Source: Pigmentiphaga litoralis (lineage in GTDB: Bacteria > Pseudomonadota > Gammaproteobacteria > Burkholderiales > Burkholderiaceae_B). Taken from it: a stretch of 64,000 bases of DNA. Positions 10,519 to 19,580 of the stretch are shown here, in pieces. Location of the stretch: contig NZ_BMXQ01000001.1 in the NCBI RefSeq assembly GCF_014651835.1, forward strand, positions 2,060,801 to 2,124,800. The letters are read 5' to 3'. Numbering within the stretch: position 1 is the first letter of the stretch; the number at the start of each line of letters is the position of its first letter. A program made the position numbers and the translations under genes. Under the pieces are notes generated by a model. It was not told the origin of the DNA. It did not search any database and was given only the letters and a program-made list of their open reading frames with translations.

Positions 10519-10601
10519 GGTGTCTCCTGTGGGGAATGGATTGCAATGACGCCACTATGCAGCGTTCGATCCCGCAGAAAAACCTCTCGATCCCGGTTTC
10601 A

Positions 10602-10622
10602 AAACACGTAAAATCCGTGTTT
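10602..10622. promoter_or_regulatory. Palindrome abutting the LysR start codon (candidate operator)
   Basis: A perfect 7-bp inverted repeat AAACACG / CGTGTTT with a 7-bp AT-rich spacer sits directly against the ATG at 10623. It lies in the divergent region between the LysR gene and the enolase-superfamily gene. A LysR autoregulatory site is the likely reading, but it is inference. Confidence 0.5.
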
Positions 10623-11501
10623 ATGGACATGCGTTTTCTTGAAAGCTTCGTGACGGTGGTCGAGTCTGGTTCGATTGCCGATGCGGCGCGCCGACTGGAC
10701 CTGGCGCCTACGACGGTGGCCCAGCAGATCCGTGCGCTGGAAGCCGACCTGGGATCGCGCCTGTTGATGCGCGCGGGGCGCACGGTCAAGGCAACGGTGG
10801 CGGGCGCGCGGATCGTGGATCACGCAAGGCAACTGCTGGAAGGCGTGCAGACCCTGCGCTCGGCCGCGTCCGATACCGGCTTGCCTGCCGGCCCCCTGCG
10901 GCTGGGGGCCACGCCCACGGCGCTGACGGGACTGCTGCCGCCGTTGATGCGGCGGTGGATGCACGCCTATCCCGACATCCGGATTTATATCGAGCCCGGC
11001 ACGTCATCCCTGCTGCTGGAACGGGTGCAGACCGGCCACCTGGACGCGGCGATCCTGGTGCATCCGGCGTTCGATCTGCCCAAGACGTGCGCGTGGAGCC
11101 TGATTCGCCAAGAGCCGCTGATGCTGCTGACGCCATCCCGGATGCGGGTCAGTGACCCCCTGCTGACCATTGCGCGCCACCCGTTCATCCAGTACGACAG
11201 GAAGGTGGTGGCGGGCAAGATGGCCGATGACTATCTGCGGCGCCAGGGCCTTCGCCCCAAGGTGCAGTTCGAACTGGATGGCATCGAACACATCGCGCAG
11301 TTGGTGGCGGAAGGGTTTGGCGTGTCCGTGCTGCCCGATTGGCCGTTGCTGGGCGCCTCCGACGCCAGGGTGCGCCGATGGCCACTGCCCGCGCCGTGTC
11401 CGTCTCGCAAGGTGGGCATGGTGTGGATGCGGGGCTCGCCGCGATCGCCGCTGGCGGATGCCTTGCATGCCCACCTGGATGGCATCGCGGCGGCCCGGTA
11501 G
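10623..11501 (+). CDS. LysR family transcriptional regulator
   Basis: 292-residue LysR-type regulator: N-terminal winged HTH (MDMRFLESFVTVVESGS, then ARRLDLAPTTVAQQIRALE) and a periplasmic-binding-protein-like effector domain. The annotated frame could extend to 10536, but the ATG at 10623 gives the standard LysR N-terminus; an ATG at 10629 is also possible. It is divergent from the mandelate-racemase-family gene across 104 bp and most likely regulates it. The coinducer is unknown. Confidence 0.86.
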   Translation: MDMRFLESFVTVVESGSIADAARRLDLAPTTVAQQIRALEADLGSRLLMRAGRTVKATVAGARIVDHARQLLEGVQTLRSAASDTGLPAGPLRLGATPTALTGLLPPLMRRWMHAYPDIRIYIEPGTSSLLLERVQTGHLDAAILVHPAFDLPKTCAWSLIRQEPLMLLTPSRMRVSDPLLTIARHPFIQYDRKVVAGKMADDYLRRQGLRPKVQFELDGIEHIAQLVAEGFGVSVLPDWPLLGASDARVRRWPLPAPCPSRKVGMVWMRGSPRSPLADALHAHLDGIAAAR

Positions 11502-11527
11502 CGGGCAGGACGGGCAGCCGCGGACAA

Positions 11528-11561
11528 CAAAAAACCCGCCCCGGAAAACCGGTGGCGGGTT
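11528..11561 (-). terminator. Rho-independent terminator of purM
   Basis: Stem AACCCGCC-CCGG / CCGG-T-GGCGGGTT with an AAAA loop and one bulged base. On the minus strand it is followed by six T. It lies 55 bp downstream of the purM stop. Confidence 0.85.
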
Positions 11562-11615
11562 GTTCATGCGTCGGGTCCGAACCGCCGCAGCGGTCGGCCT
11601 TCCCCGGCGAAAGCC

Positions 11616-12665
11616 CTACACCACGGTCGTTTGCGGCGCGTCAGCAGCCTGGTCGACGATCTCGCCGATGCGATCGACCGTCTCACCCGCCGCGCGCAAG
11701 GTGGCGATCACGGCGTCGGCTTCCTGCGCGCCGACCACGATCACCATGCCGATGCCGCAGTTGAAGACGCGGTGCATTTCGTTGTCGGCCACGCCGCCCT
11801 GGGCCTGCAGCCAGGAGAACAGCTCGGGCATCTTCCAGGCGTCGCGGTGCAGCGTGGCGCTCAGGCCGGGGCGCAGAATGCGCGGCACGTTGTCCAGCAG
11901 GCCGCCGCCGGTAATGTGGGCCAGGCCCTTGATCTCGTGCCTGGCAATGGCCTGCAGCACCGGCTTGACGTAGATGCGGGTGGGCGCCATCACGACGTCG
12001 CGCAGCGCCTGGCCGTGGAAGTCCGTGTCGGGCGTGGCGCCGGCGCGGTCGATGATCTTGCGCACCAGCGAATACCCGTTCGAATGGGCGCCGCTGGACG
12101 CCAGGCCCAGGATGACGTCGCCCGGCTGGATCTTGCTGCCGTCGATGGCCAGTGACTTTTCGACCGCGCCGACCGCAAAACCGGCCAGATCATATTCGCC
12201 GTCGGGATACATGCCGGGCATTTCGGCGGTTTCACCGCCGATCAGGGCGCAGCCGGCCTGCTCGCAACCCTGGGCAATGCCCCCGATGACGGTGGCGGCG
12301 GTGTCGACCGACAGGCGGCCGCAAGCGAAATAGTCGAGGAAAAACAACGGTTCGGCGCCTTGCACCAGAATGTCGTTCACGCTCATGGCGACCAGATCGA
12401 TGCCGACCGTGTCGTGCTTGTTCCACGAAAAGGCCAGGCGCAGCTTGGTGCCGACGCCGTCGGTGCCGGACACCAGTACGGGCTCGCGATACTTCTTCGG
12501 GACTTCGAACAGGGCGCCAAAACCGCCAATGCCCGCCAGCACGCCTTCGCGCATGGTGCGCTTGGCCAGCGGCTTGATGCGCTCGACCAGGGCGTCGCCG
12601 GCATCGATATCGACTCCGGCGTCGCGGTAGGTTAAGGAAGAAGCGCTAGGTTGCTGTTCGGACAT
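11616..12665 (-). CDS. purM: Phosphoribosylformylglycinamidine cyclo-ligase (AIR synthetase)
   Basis: Fifth step of purine biosynthesis: ATP-dependent closure of FGAM to aminoimidazole ribotide. The 349-residue protein shows the PurM family N-terminus ([19 protein letters not shown]), the GGFGALFEV and [10 protein letters not shown] signatures, and the C-terminal [10 protein letters not shown] motif. It is divergent from the PerM-type gene with 115 bp between the starts, and has its own terminator at 11528. Confidence 0.95.
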   Translation of the reverse strand: MSEQQPSASSLTYRDAGVDIDAGDALVERIKPLAKRTMREGVLAGIGGFGALFEVPKKYREPVLVSGTDGVGTKLRLAFSWNKHDTVGIDLVAMSVNDILVQGAEPLFFLDYFACGRLSVDTAATVIGGIAQGCEQAGCALIGGETAEMPGMYPDGEYDLAGFAVGAVEKSLAIDGSKIQPGDVILGLASSGAHSNGYSLVRKIIDRAGATPDTDFHGQALRDVVMAPTRIYVKPVLQAIARHEIKGLAHITGGGLLDNVPRILRPGLSATLHRDAWKMPELFSWLQAQGGVADNEMHRVFNCGIGMVIVVGAQEADAVIATLRAAGETVDRIGEIVDQAADAPQTTVV

Positions 12666-12768
12666 GGAATAACCAGAAGAAGTGAAAAGGAACGCCTGCG
12701 AGTTTAAGCGGGAGTGAAGCGCGGGGGCGCGAAAAACGAAAAATACCGGTTATTACGCGCCCCAAAGC

Positions 12769-12774
12769 TATAAT
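12769..12774 (+). promoter_or_regulatory. Consensus -10 element placed for a leaderless perM-type transcript
   Basis: A perfect TATAAT ends 6 nt before the ATG at 12781, so a normal start site would fall on the initiation codon. The gap (TTTACG) holds no ribosome-binding site. The -35 is weak. Same geometry as upstream of mutL. Confidence 0.5.
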
Positions 12775-12780
12775 TTTACG

Positions 12781-13839
12781 ATGATCGATACTCCGACGCG
12801 GCGTTTGCAGGCATTGGGCTGGACTTTGTTGGGTCTGGCCCTTTTGCTGATGATGTACTTCCTGTCGCCGGTGCTCACCCCCTTCCTGCTGGCGGGAATT
12901 CTCGGCTATCTGCTCGCGCCGGGTGTCGATTGGCTGGAACAGCACCGGTTTCCGCGCTGGGCGGCCGTGCTGGTCATGATGACGGGGCTGTTCCTGACCG
13001 TGATCATTCTAGTGCTGATCCTGGTGCCGCTCGTCCAGCACGAAGTCACCCAGGTCATCGCGCAGTTGCCGGTGTGGCTTGAACGCCTGCGCGAATCGTA
13101 CGGGCCGCAGCTCAAGCGCTGGTTCGGCCTCGAACTCAAGGTCACGGCCAACAGCCTGGGCAAACTGACGCAGGATCTGCTGGCCGGCCATCAGGACATG
13201 GCGGCGGTTGCCCTCAGTTATGTCAAGCTGGGCGGCGGCGCGATGTTGAACTTCGTCACCAACATGTTCCTGACGCCCTTCGTGCTGTTCTACCTGCTGC
13301 TGGACTGGCACCCCTTGCTGGACCGCCTGGACCGCGCGGTGCCGCGGCGCTGGCACCTGCGCATCCGCGTCATGGTGGCCGAGATCGACGAACTGATGTC
13401 GCAGTTCCTGCGCGGCCAGTTGCTGGTTATGCTGATCCTGGCAGTGCTGTACAGCGCCGGCCTGGCCATTGCGGGCTTCGACAGCGCACTGCCGGTCGGC
13501 ACGTTGACCGGCCTGCTGGTGTTCATTCCCTACCTGGGTTTTGCGCTGGGCTTGTTCCTTGCCATGGTGTCGGCAATGCTCCAGTTCGATGGCGTCTATG
13601 GCGTGGTGGCGGTGGCCGTGGTCTACGGCATCGGCCAGACCGTGGAAAGTTTCTACCTGACGCCGCGCCTGGTAGGCGAGCGGATCGGCCTGCACCCGCT
13701 GGCCGTGCTGGTATTTGGCGAGGTCTTCGGATTCTTTGGCGTGCTGCTGGCGCTGCCGGCCAGCGCGATTTTGCTGGTGGCGCTGCGGCGCGTGCGTCGC
13801 GGTTACCTGAGCAGCGACTTCTACCGGCAGACGCCCTGA
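12781..13839 (+). CDS. AI-2E family transporter (PerM type)
   Basis: Inner-membrane protein of the AI-2 exporter-like/PerM family, 352 residues. Paired hydrophobic helices occupy residues about 10-85, an amphipathic middle segment follows, then helices from about 150 to 330 with the family motif FIPYLGFALG near 243 and TPRLVGERIGLHPLAVL near 298. Family members export peptides, quorum-sensing compounds or sodium; the role here is unknown. Its position between purM and hda is, to my knowledge, conserved in Alcaligenaceae. Confidence 0.86.
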   Translation: MIDTPTRRLQALGWTLLGLALLLMMYFLSPVLTPFLLAGILGYLLAPGVDWLEQHRFPRWAAVLVMMTGLFLTVIILVLILVPLVQHEVTQVIAQLPVWLERLRESYGPQLKRWFGLELKVTANSLGKLTQDLLAGHQDMAAVALSYVKLGGGAMLNFVTNMFLTPFVLFYLLLDWHPLLDRLDRAVPRRWHLRIRVMVAEIDELMSQFLRGQLLVMLILAVLYSAGLAIAGFDSALPVGTLTGLLVFIPYLGFALGLFLAMVSAMLQFDGVYGVVAVAVVYGIGQTVESFYLTPRLVGERIGLHPLAVLVFGEVFGFFGVLLALPASAILLVALRRVRRGYLSSDFYRQTP

Positions 13840-13887
13840 CCCCATGATGCGGCCCCGCACTTTCCGACGTCCTCCTTGCAGAGCCCG

Positions 13888-14616
13888 ATGAAGCAGCTCT
13901 TACTCGACGTCCTGCCCGCGCAGGCGCCATCGCTCGAGAACTACGTGCCCGGCCCGAATGCCGAGGCGCTGGCGGCGCTGCGCGCCTTGCCGTCGGGGCG
14001 AGCGGTGTACCTGTGGGGACCGGCGGCGTCGGGACGCACGCACCTGCTGCGGGCGATGGTGGCGGACGCATCGGACGCCATCTATCTGGACAACGACGCG
14101 CCGATCAAGACCTTCCAGGCCGTGGCCGATGGCGATGCCGGCCACGCCCTGCTGCGGCGCGTGGCGATCGACGACCTGCATGCCATGGACGATGCCCGCC
14201 AGGCCTGCGTGTTTGCGTTGTATAACCGGTGGCGCGAATCGGCCGCCACCGAACATGCCTTGTCGCTGGTCGTTGCCGGCGACCGGGCGCCCCACCAGAT
14301 GCAGCTGCGCGAAGACCTGCGCACGCGCCTGGGCTGGGACCTGGTGTTCCGCCTCGACGCCCTGTCGGACGCCGACAAGATGGCGGCGCTGGGCCGGCAG
14401 GCGGCCAGCCGGGGCATGCAGCTGGCCCCGGACGTCCTGAACTGGGTCATCACCCACTTCGATCGCGACATGCGGCGCCTGTCTGCCCTGGTCGACGCCC
14501 TCGATCGATACTCCCTGGCGGCCAAGCGCCCCATCACCGTTCCGCTGTTGCGCGCCATGCTGGCCGAGCAGCCCGAACCCTCCAACCCCGATTTTTCTCC
14601 ACCGACGTTGTCATGA
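13888..14616 (+). CDS. hda: DnaA regulatory inactivator Hda
   Basis: AAA+ DnaA-paralogue that, with the sliding clamp, stimulates ATP hydrolysis on DnaA after initiation. The 242-residue product starts at the ATG at 13888, just downstream of an in-frame TTG at 13876. The N-terminal MKQLLLDVLPAQAPSLENYV resembles the clamp-binding motif followed by the DnaA-like FxNFV segment. It has a degenerate P-loop (WGPAASGRTHLLRA, with GR replacing GK), a DDLHAMD Walker B and DLVFRLDALSDADK sensor region. Its stop overlaps the next start in an ATGA. Confidence 0.88.
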   Translation: MKQLLLDVLPAQAPSLENYVPGPNAEALAALRALPSGRAVYLWGPAASGRTHLLRAMVADASDAIYLDNDAPIKTFQAVADGDAGHALLRRVAIDDLHAMDDARQACVFALYNRWRESAATEHALSLVVAGDRAPHQMQLREDLRTRLGWDLVFRLDALSDADKMAALGRQAASRGMQLAPDVLNWVITHFDRDMRRLSALVDALDRYSLAAKRPITVPLLRAMLAEQPEPSNPDFSPPTLS

Positions 14617-15302
14617 CTCCTACCCAAGCGCCCACCCGGCTCGCGCTGTTCGACCTGGACCACACCCTGTTGCCGCTGGACAGCGACTATCACTGGGCCG
14701 ATTTTCTGGCCCGCAATGGTCATAACGGCGATCCGGCCAAGGCCCGCGCCACCAACGACGCCATCATGCAGCGGTATGACGAGGGCAAGCTGTCCGCCAC
14801 CGAATCGGCCGAGTTCATGCTGGGGATGCTGGCGCGCAACACCCCCTACGACCTTGCCCGATGGCACGAGACGTTCATGGCCGAGGTAATCCGGCCTGCC
14901 ATCACGCCGCAGGCCATCGCGCTGGTGCGCAACCACCTTGAAGCCGGCGACCTGTGCGTGGTGGCGACGTCGACCAACTCGTTCGTGGTCGGGCCCATCG
15001 TGCGTGCCTTCGGCATTACCCATCTGCTGGCCACCGACCCCGAATATGTGAACGGCCGCTACACTGGACGTTTCGTCGGCACCGCGTGCTTTCGCGAGGG
15101 CAAGGTGACCCGGCTCGACGCCTGGCTGAAAACGTTGGGCCGAGACCTCGCCTCGTTCGACGAGTCGGTCTTCTACAGCGACTCCATGAACGATGTCCCG
15201 CTGCTTGAGGTGGTGACCACGCCGGTCGCGACCAACCCCTCGCCCACTCTGCGCGCGCTGGCGCAAGAACGGAACTGGCGCATCACGGATTTGTTCGCAT
15301 GA
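14613..15302 (+). CDS. HAD family hydrolase (phosphoserine-phosphatase-like, HAD-IB)
   Basis: 229-residue haloacid-dehalogenase-superfamily phosphatase, subfamily IB. Motif I is LFDLDHTLLPLD near residue 10, motif II VATSTN near 117, and motif III/IV YSDSMNDVPLL near 188. Substrate unknown; related proteins act on phosphoserine, histidinol phosphate or lipid phosphates. The frame is open upstream inside hda, but the ATG at 14613 overlaps the hda stop by 4 nt and gives the standard N-terminus. The stop in turn overlaps the pcnB start by 4 nt. Confidence 0.87.
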   Translation: MTPTQAPTRLALFDLDHTLLPLDSDYHWADFLARNGHNGDPAKARATNDAIMQRYDEGKLSATESAEFMLGMLARNTPYDLARWHETFMAEVIRPAITPQAIALVRNHLEAGDLCVVATSTNSFVVGPIVRAFGITHLLATDPEYVNGRYTGRFVGTACFREGKVTRLDAWLKTLGRDLASFDESVFYSDSMNDVPLLEVVTTPVATNPSPTLRALAQERNWRITDLFA

Positions 15303-16702
15303 TCAGAAAACTCATCAGCAAGCTGTTTTCGCCGCGCGCCGCGCGTCCGATCCTGGGCATCAAGCGGCACGCGCCCTTGCGTGTGCCGCAAAGCCAGCAT
15401 GGCATCGATCGCCGGCTGGTCTCGCGCCACGCCATCAAAGTCTGCGACACGCTGCACGAAGCAGGCTTTGAAGCCTACATCGTCGGTGGCGCGGTCCGTG
15501 ACCTGATTGCGGGCGCCCAGCCCAAGGACTTCGACATCGCGACCAACGCGACACCCGAGCAGATCCAGCCGCTGTTTCGCCGCGCCCGCATCATTGGCCG
15601 GCGCTTCCGTCTGGTGCATGTGGTGTTCGGCCAGGAAATCATCGAGACCTCGACCTTCCGCGCAGCCAGTTCGATAGAACAGACCACCGACGAACACGGA
15701 CGCATCCTGCGCGACAACGTGTTCGGCACGCTGGAAGAAGACGCCGCGCGGCGCGATTTCACGTTGAACGCGCTGTACTACGATCCCGCGACCGAGATCG
15801 TGATCGACTACCACAACGGCGTGGCCGACCTGAAGAACCGCACCGTCAGCATCATCGGCGATGCGGCCAAACGCTATCGCGAAGACCCGGTGCGAATGCT
15901 GCGCGGCATGCGGTTTGCCGCCAAGCTGGAGTGCACGATGGCTCCGGCCACGCTGGCGCCGATCCGCGAGATGGCGGGCCTGATCGAGAACGTGCCGGCA
16001 TCGCGCCTGTTCGACGAAATGCTCAAGATGCTGACCTGCGGGCACGCCATGAACTGTCTGCGCCAGCTGCAGAAACAGGGCCTGCACAAGGGCATGCTGC
16101 CGCTGCTTGACGTCGTGCTGGACCAGCCCGGTGGCGAACGTTTTGTGGAACTGGCGCTGGAGCGCACCGACCAGCGCGTGCGCGCCGGCAAGTCGGTCAG
16201 CCCCAGCTTCCTGTTCGCCGCCCTGCTCTGGCAACAGGTGCATGTGCGGTGGATGCAGTTTCGCGAACAGGGCGAAGTGCCGATGCAGGCGCTGGGCCTG
16301 GCGGTCGATTCCGTGCTGGATGACCAGACCGAAAAGCTGGCGATCCAGCGGCGCTTTGTGTCGGACATGCGCGAGATCTGGTTCATGCAGCCGCGGTTCG
16401 AGCGCCGCCTGGGCAAGACGGCCTGGCGCATGATCGAGCAGCCGCGCTTTCGCGCCGCGTGCGACTTCCTGCACCTGCGCGCCGCCGCGGGCGAAGTCGA
16501 CAGCGACCTGGCGCAGTGGTGGATGGATCTGGCCGACGCCGACGATTCGACCCGTGCCGCCATGCTGGATGACGCCGCCCGCCAGCCGCGCCCGGCCGGC
16601 GAAGCATCGACCAAGCCGCGTCGCAAGCGCCGCAGCAACAACAAGCCCCGCGCCGAATCGGCCGGCCCGGACTCGGGCGGCGCCGCACCCGCCGCGGAAT
16701 GA
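15299..16702 (+). CDS. pcnB: Poly(A) polymerase I
   Basis: Adds poly(A) tails to RNA 3' ends, promoting turnover by the degradosome. The 467-residue protein belongs to the class II nucleotidyltransferases: GGAVRDL at 63-69 and the metal ligands D77-x-D79 (KDFDIATNATPEQ), with the PcnB-specific FRRARIIGRRFRLVHV segment. The final 50 residues are very basic and Ala/Pro-rich (KPRRKRRSNNKPR), as in other poly(A) polymerases rather than CCA-adding enzymes. Third gene in the coupled hda-HAD-pcnB series. Confidence 0.93.
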   Translation: MIRKLISKLFSPRAARPILGIKRHAPLRVPQSQHGIDRRLVSRHAIKVCDTLHEAGFEAYIVGGAVRDLIAGAQPKDFDIATNATPEQIQPLFRRARIIGRRFRLVHVVFGQEIIETSTFRAASSIEQTTDEHGRILRDNVFGTLEEDAARRDFTLNALYYDPATEIVIDYHNGVADLKNRTVSIIGDAAKRYREDPVRMLRGMRFAAKLECTMAPATLAPIREMAGLIENVPASRLFDEMLKMLTCGHAMNCLRQLQKQGLHKGMLPLLDVVLDQPGGERFVELALERTDQRVRAGKSVSPSFLFAALLWQQVHVRWMQFREQGEVPMQALGLAVDSVLDDQTEKLAIQRRFVSDMREIWFMQPRFERRLGKTAWRMIEQPRFRAACDFLHLRAAAGEVDSDLAQWWMDLADADDSTRAAMLDDAARQPRPAGEASTKPRRKRRSNNKPRAESAGPDSGGAAPAAE

Positions 16703-16717
16703 CGGGTGGGCGGGTGG

Positions 16718-17266
16718 ATGGCTGAATCGCCATCGATTGGCACCGGCAAGGCGCCCGCTGGCAGTGGACCAGACGCGGCGCCCGGCCGGGCTGGCGCGCA
16801 CATTGCATGGATCGGCCTGGGCGCAAACCTGGGCGATGCCCTGGCCACGCTGCAGGCCGCCGTGCAGGACCTGACGCACGCCGACGGCATCGCGGCGGTG
16901 ACGGTGTCGCGCTTCTTTCGCACCGCGCCCGTCGACTCCAGCGGGCCGCCGTACCTCAACGCCGCGGCCCGCGTGCTCACCACCCTCGACCCGCTTGCCC
17001 TGCTTGATACCCTGCAACGCATCGAGACCACCCACGGCCGCGAGCGGCCGTATCGCAACGCGCCCCGCACCCTGGACCTGGACCTGCTGCTGTTCGATGA
17101 CGTCGTCATGGACACGCCGCGGCTGGTGATTCCACACCCGCGCATGCATGAACGCGGTTTCGTGCTGGCGCCATTATGCGACCTGGATCCGAGCTTGCGC
17201 CTGCCACAAGGCGATGTGACGAGCCTGCTGCGGGCATGTGCCGCGCAGGACGTCGTGGCGCTTTGA
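16718..17266 (+). CDS. folK: HPPK, 2-amino-4-hydroxy-6-hydroxymethyldihydropteridine diphosphokinase
   Basis: Pyrophosphorylates 6-hydroxymethyl-7,8-dihydropterin in folate biosynthesis. The 182-residue product has IGLGANLGDA, FFRTAPV, the signature NAPRTLDLDLLLFD and PHPRMHERGFVLAPL. An in-frame GTG lies at 16706, immediately after pcnB, but the ATG at 16718 is preferred. The N-terminus is about 25 residues longer than usual and Gly/Ala-rich. The gene is followed 10 bp later by a LysR gene on the same strand. Confidence 0.93.
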   Translation: MAESPSIGTGKAPAGSGPDAAPGRAGAHIAWIGLGANLGDALATLQAAVQDLTHADGIAAVTVSRFFRTAPVDSSGPPYLNAAARVLTTLDPLALLDTLQRIETTHGRERPYRNAPRTLDLDLLLFDDVVMDTPRLVIPHPRMHERGFVLAPLCDLDPSLRLPQGDVTSLLRACAAQDVVAL

Positions 17267-17276
17267 GCGACCCGGC

Positions 17277-18197
17277 ATGGAACTCAGACACCTTCGCTAT
17301 TTTGTTGCCCTTGCGCAGCAACTGAACTTCACGCACGCGGCGCGCAAGGTGCATGTGTCGCAATCGACGCTGTCGCATCAGATCCGGCAGCTGGAAGAAG
17401 AACTGGGCCAGACCCTGTTCGACCGGACCGGCAAGCAGGTGCGCCTGACGCAGGCAGGTGAACGGTTCCTGCCGAATGCCAACAACGCCTTGCGGGAAGT
17501 GGACTCGGGCATCCATGCGCTGCGCCGCGGCGAAGACGAATTGCGCGGCCGGCTTGCCGTGGGCGCGACCCACACCTTTGGCATCGGGCTGATCCCGACC
17601 TGCATTGCGGAATTCATGGCGCGGCATCGTGGCGTGCAGGTCTCGATCGAGGAAGGCAGCGCCGACTGGATCCTGCAACAGTTGCGGGACGGCCGCATCG
17701 ACCTGGGCGTGGCCTATCGGCCCGCGTCGCTGGGCGCGCTGCGCTTCGAGCCCCTGTACAACGAAGAGATGGTGCTGGCCGTGGCGCCCGGGCATCCGCT
17801 GGCGGCCCGCAAGCGCATCCGCATTGTCGAATTGCATGGCCGCGACCTGGTGCTGCTGCCCGCCGAATTCGCCACCCGCCAGTTGCTGGACGAGGCCTTT
17901 CGCGCCGTCGATGCCCAGCCCCATGTCGTCGCAGAGACCAATTCGATGGCCACGATGATAGGCATCGTTCGCCGCATCGAAGCCGGATGCATTGTGTCGG
18001 AACGCGCCGCCAGCTATCTGCAAGGACTGCACGTGGTGCGGCTGGAAGATCCGTCGCCGGTGCGCACACCCGGGCTGGTGTGGAACGGTGCGGCCGTCAG
18101 CAGCCCGGCTGCCGAGATGTTTGCATCGCTGTTGCGGCGGATCGCGCGGGATGAAAAGAAAGTCGTCGCCACGCGACTGCGCCGCAAGCCGGCGTGA
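17277..18197 (+). CDS. LysR family transcriptional regulator (CynR-like)
   Basis: 306-residue LysR regulator. The HTH is N-terminal (MELRHLRYFVALAQQLNF, ARKVHVSQSTLSHQIRQLE), and the effector domain resembles the CynR/CbbR group. An upstream frame exists to 17238, but the ATG at 17277 gives the canonical N-terminus. It is only 10 bp after folK and could be read through from it. It is convergent with the MFS gene that ends the catabolic operon at 18254-23533, the most plausible target, although it is not divergent from that operon's promoter. Confidence 0.86.
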   Translation: MELRHLRYFVALAQQLNFTHAARKVHVSQSTLSHQIRQLEEELGQTLFDRTGKQVRLTQAGERFLPNANNALREVDSGIHALRRGEDELRGRLAVGATHTFGIGLIPTCIAEFMARHRGVQVSIEEGSADWILQQLRDGRIDLGVAYRPASLGALRFEPLYNEEMVLAVAPGHPLAARKRIRIVELHGRDLVLLPAEFATRQLLDEAFRAVDAQPHVVAETNSMATMIGIVRRIEAGCIVSERAASYLQGLHVVRLEDPSPVRTPGLVWNGAAVSSPAAEMFASLLRRIARDEKKVVATRLRRKPA

Positions 18198-18213
18198 TTC
18201 CTTCCTGACAGCA

Positions 18214-18241
18214 AGTCCGGCGCCTTGCAGGCCGCCGGACT
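18214..18241. terminator. GC-rich hairpin between convergent LysR and MFS genes
   Basis: Nine-base arms AGTCCGGCG / CGCCGGACT with a 10-nt loop lie in the 56-bp convergent gap. No T-run follows on either strand, so an intrinsic terminator is only possible, not certain. Confidence 0.45.
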
Positions 18242-18253
18242 GGCACCCTTCGA

Positions 18254-19540
18254 TCAGCTACGCGCCAGCCATCGGCGGCTCATGGGCTTGATGGCCGCCA
18301 GCACCAGAATGGCCGCGACGAAGTCGAGCGCGATCACCGAATAAAAGACCGTCGACCAGGACTGCGTGCGTTCATACAGCAACGCTGCCATCGGGCCACC
18401 AAAGATGGAACCCACCGCGGTTGCGATCAGCAGCACGCCAAAGTTCTTGGCGGCATATTTGGGACCGAACAGGTCAGCCTGCAAGGACGGGAACAGCGAG
18501 TAGATCTCGCCCCACCCAAAAAAGACCAGGCCCGTCAGCAGCACGAAGGCCACCGGGTTGTGGCCGTACTTGAGCAAGGCAAAGATCGCGATGCCTTCCA
18601 GCGCGAACGCAAAGAACATGGTGTTCTCCCGCCCGACCTGGTCCGACAGCCACCCAAAGAAAGGCCGCGTCAGCCCGTTGGCGATACGGTCGATGGTCAA
18701 CGCAAGCGGCAACGCCGCCAGGCCGATCACGGTGGTTTGCGGTGTGATGCCAAAGTCCTTGGCGAACGCACCCAGTTGCGAGATCGCCATCAGGCCACCG
18801 GTCGCGACCATGCTCATGGCCAGGAACATGACCCAGAACACCGGCGCCCGCATCATCTCGGCCGTGGTGGAGCTGCGGGTGCCCGCATTCAGCACACTGG
18901 CCTTTGCCGCATTCTGCTGCACCCATCCCAGCGGCGGCCGCGCCATGCCGAGCGCGGCAAGCATGATCACCGCGGCCAGGATGAAGCCGAACGTGAGCAA
19001 GGTCGTGGGATAGCCGGATGCCCGGATCATGCTGTCGACCGGAAAGGTGGTGACGACGGCGCCAAAGCCGTAGCTGCCCGACACCATGCCGATCGCCAGG
19101 CCGCGCCGGTCAGGGAACCACTGGATCATCAGTTCGACCACGGCGACGTACACAAAGCCCGTGCCAATGCCCGACAGCACTCCATAGGTGAAGTACAGCA
19201 CCGGCAACGAGGTGACCTGCGACGACAGCACCCAGCTCGCCCCCGTGATCAGACCGCCGGCCAGCGCCAGCTGGCGCGAACTGAGCTTGCTGGCGACATA
19301 CCCATGGAACGGGCCAAAGCCACACTGGAAGATACTGAACAGCGCGATGGTGACCTGCAAGGCCGACAGGCTGACATCGAGCGATGTCTTCATGGGCATC
19401 ACGAACAGGGCCCACACATACTGCGGGCTCGAGATGGCCATCATCGCCACCATGCCGAGCACCAGTTGCACCCACCGGGACCGGGGAACGTCCACGGTGG
19501 ACGGACGAGCGCCGTCCTGCACATCGGTTATTGCATTCAT
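18254..19540 (-). CDS. MFS transporter, oxalate/formate antiporter-like
   Basis: Twelve-helix major facilitator permease of 428 residues, closest by eye to the oxalate:formate antiporter (OFA) group: WALFVMPMKTSLDVS near 45, an N-terminal half with GTGFVYVAVVEL and WFPDRRGLAIGMVSGSYGFG, and a C-terminal half with RPFFGWLSDQVGREN and GWGEIYSLFPS. It probably imports or exchanges a mono- or dicarboxylate. Last gene of the operon starting at 23533, 40 bp after the citryl-CoA-lyase-like gene. The substrate is inferred from the neighbours only. Confidence 0.82.
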   Translation of the reverse strand: MNAITDVQDGARPSTVDVPRSRWVQLVLGMVAMMAISSPQYVWALFVMPMKTSLDVSLSALQVTIALFSIFQCGFGPFHGYVASKLSSRQLALAGGLITGASWVLSSQVTSLPVLYFTYGVLSGIGTGFVYVAVVELMIQWFPDRRGLAIGMVSGSYGFGAVVTTFPVDSMIRASGYPTTLLTFGFILAAVIMLAALGMARPPLGWVQQNAAKASVLNAGTRSSTTAEMMRAPVFWVMFLAMSMVATGGLMAISQLGAFAKDFGITPQTTVIGLAALPLALTIDRIANGLTRPFFGWLSDQVGRENTMFFAFALEGIAIFALLKYGHNPVAFVLLTGLVFFGWGEIYSLFPSLQADLFGPKYAAKNFGVLLIATAVGSIFGGPMAALLYERTQSWSTVFYSVIALDFVAAILVLAAIKPMSRRWLARS

Positions 19541-19580
19541 GCTTGTCTCCAGCGTGTTGTTTTGGGTGGGGCGTCGGGCG

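Noticed and set aside
14229-15302. 357-residue frame that would fuse an extra N-terminus to the HAD phosphatase
   Set aside because: The first 128 residues lie in another frame of hda, and the ATG at 14613 has a standard ATGA overlap with hda.
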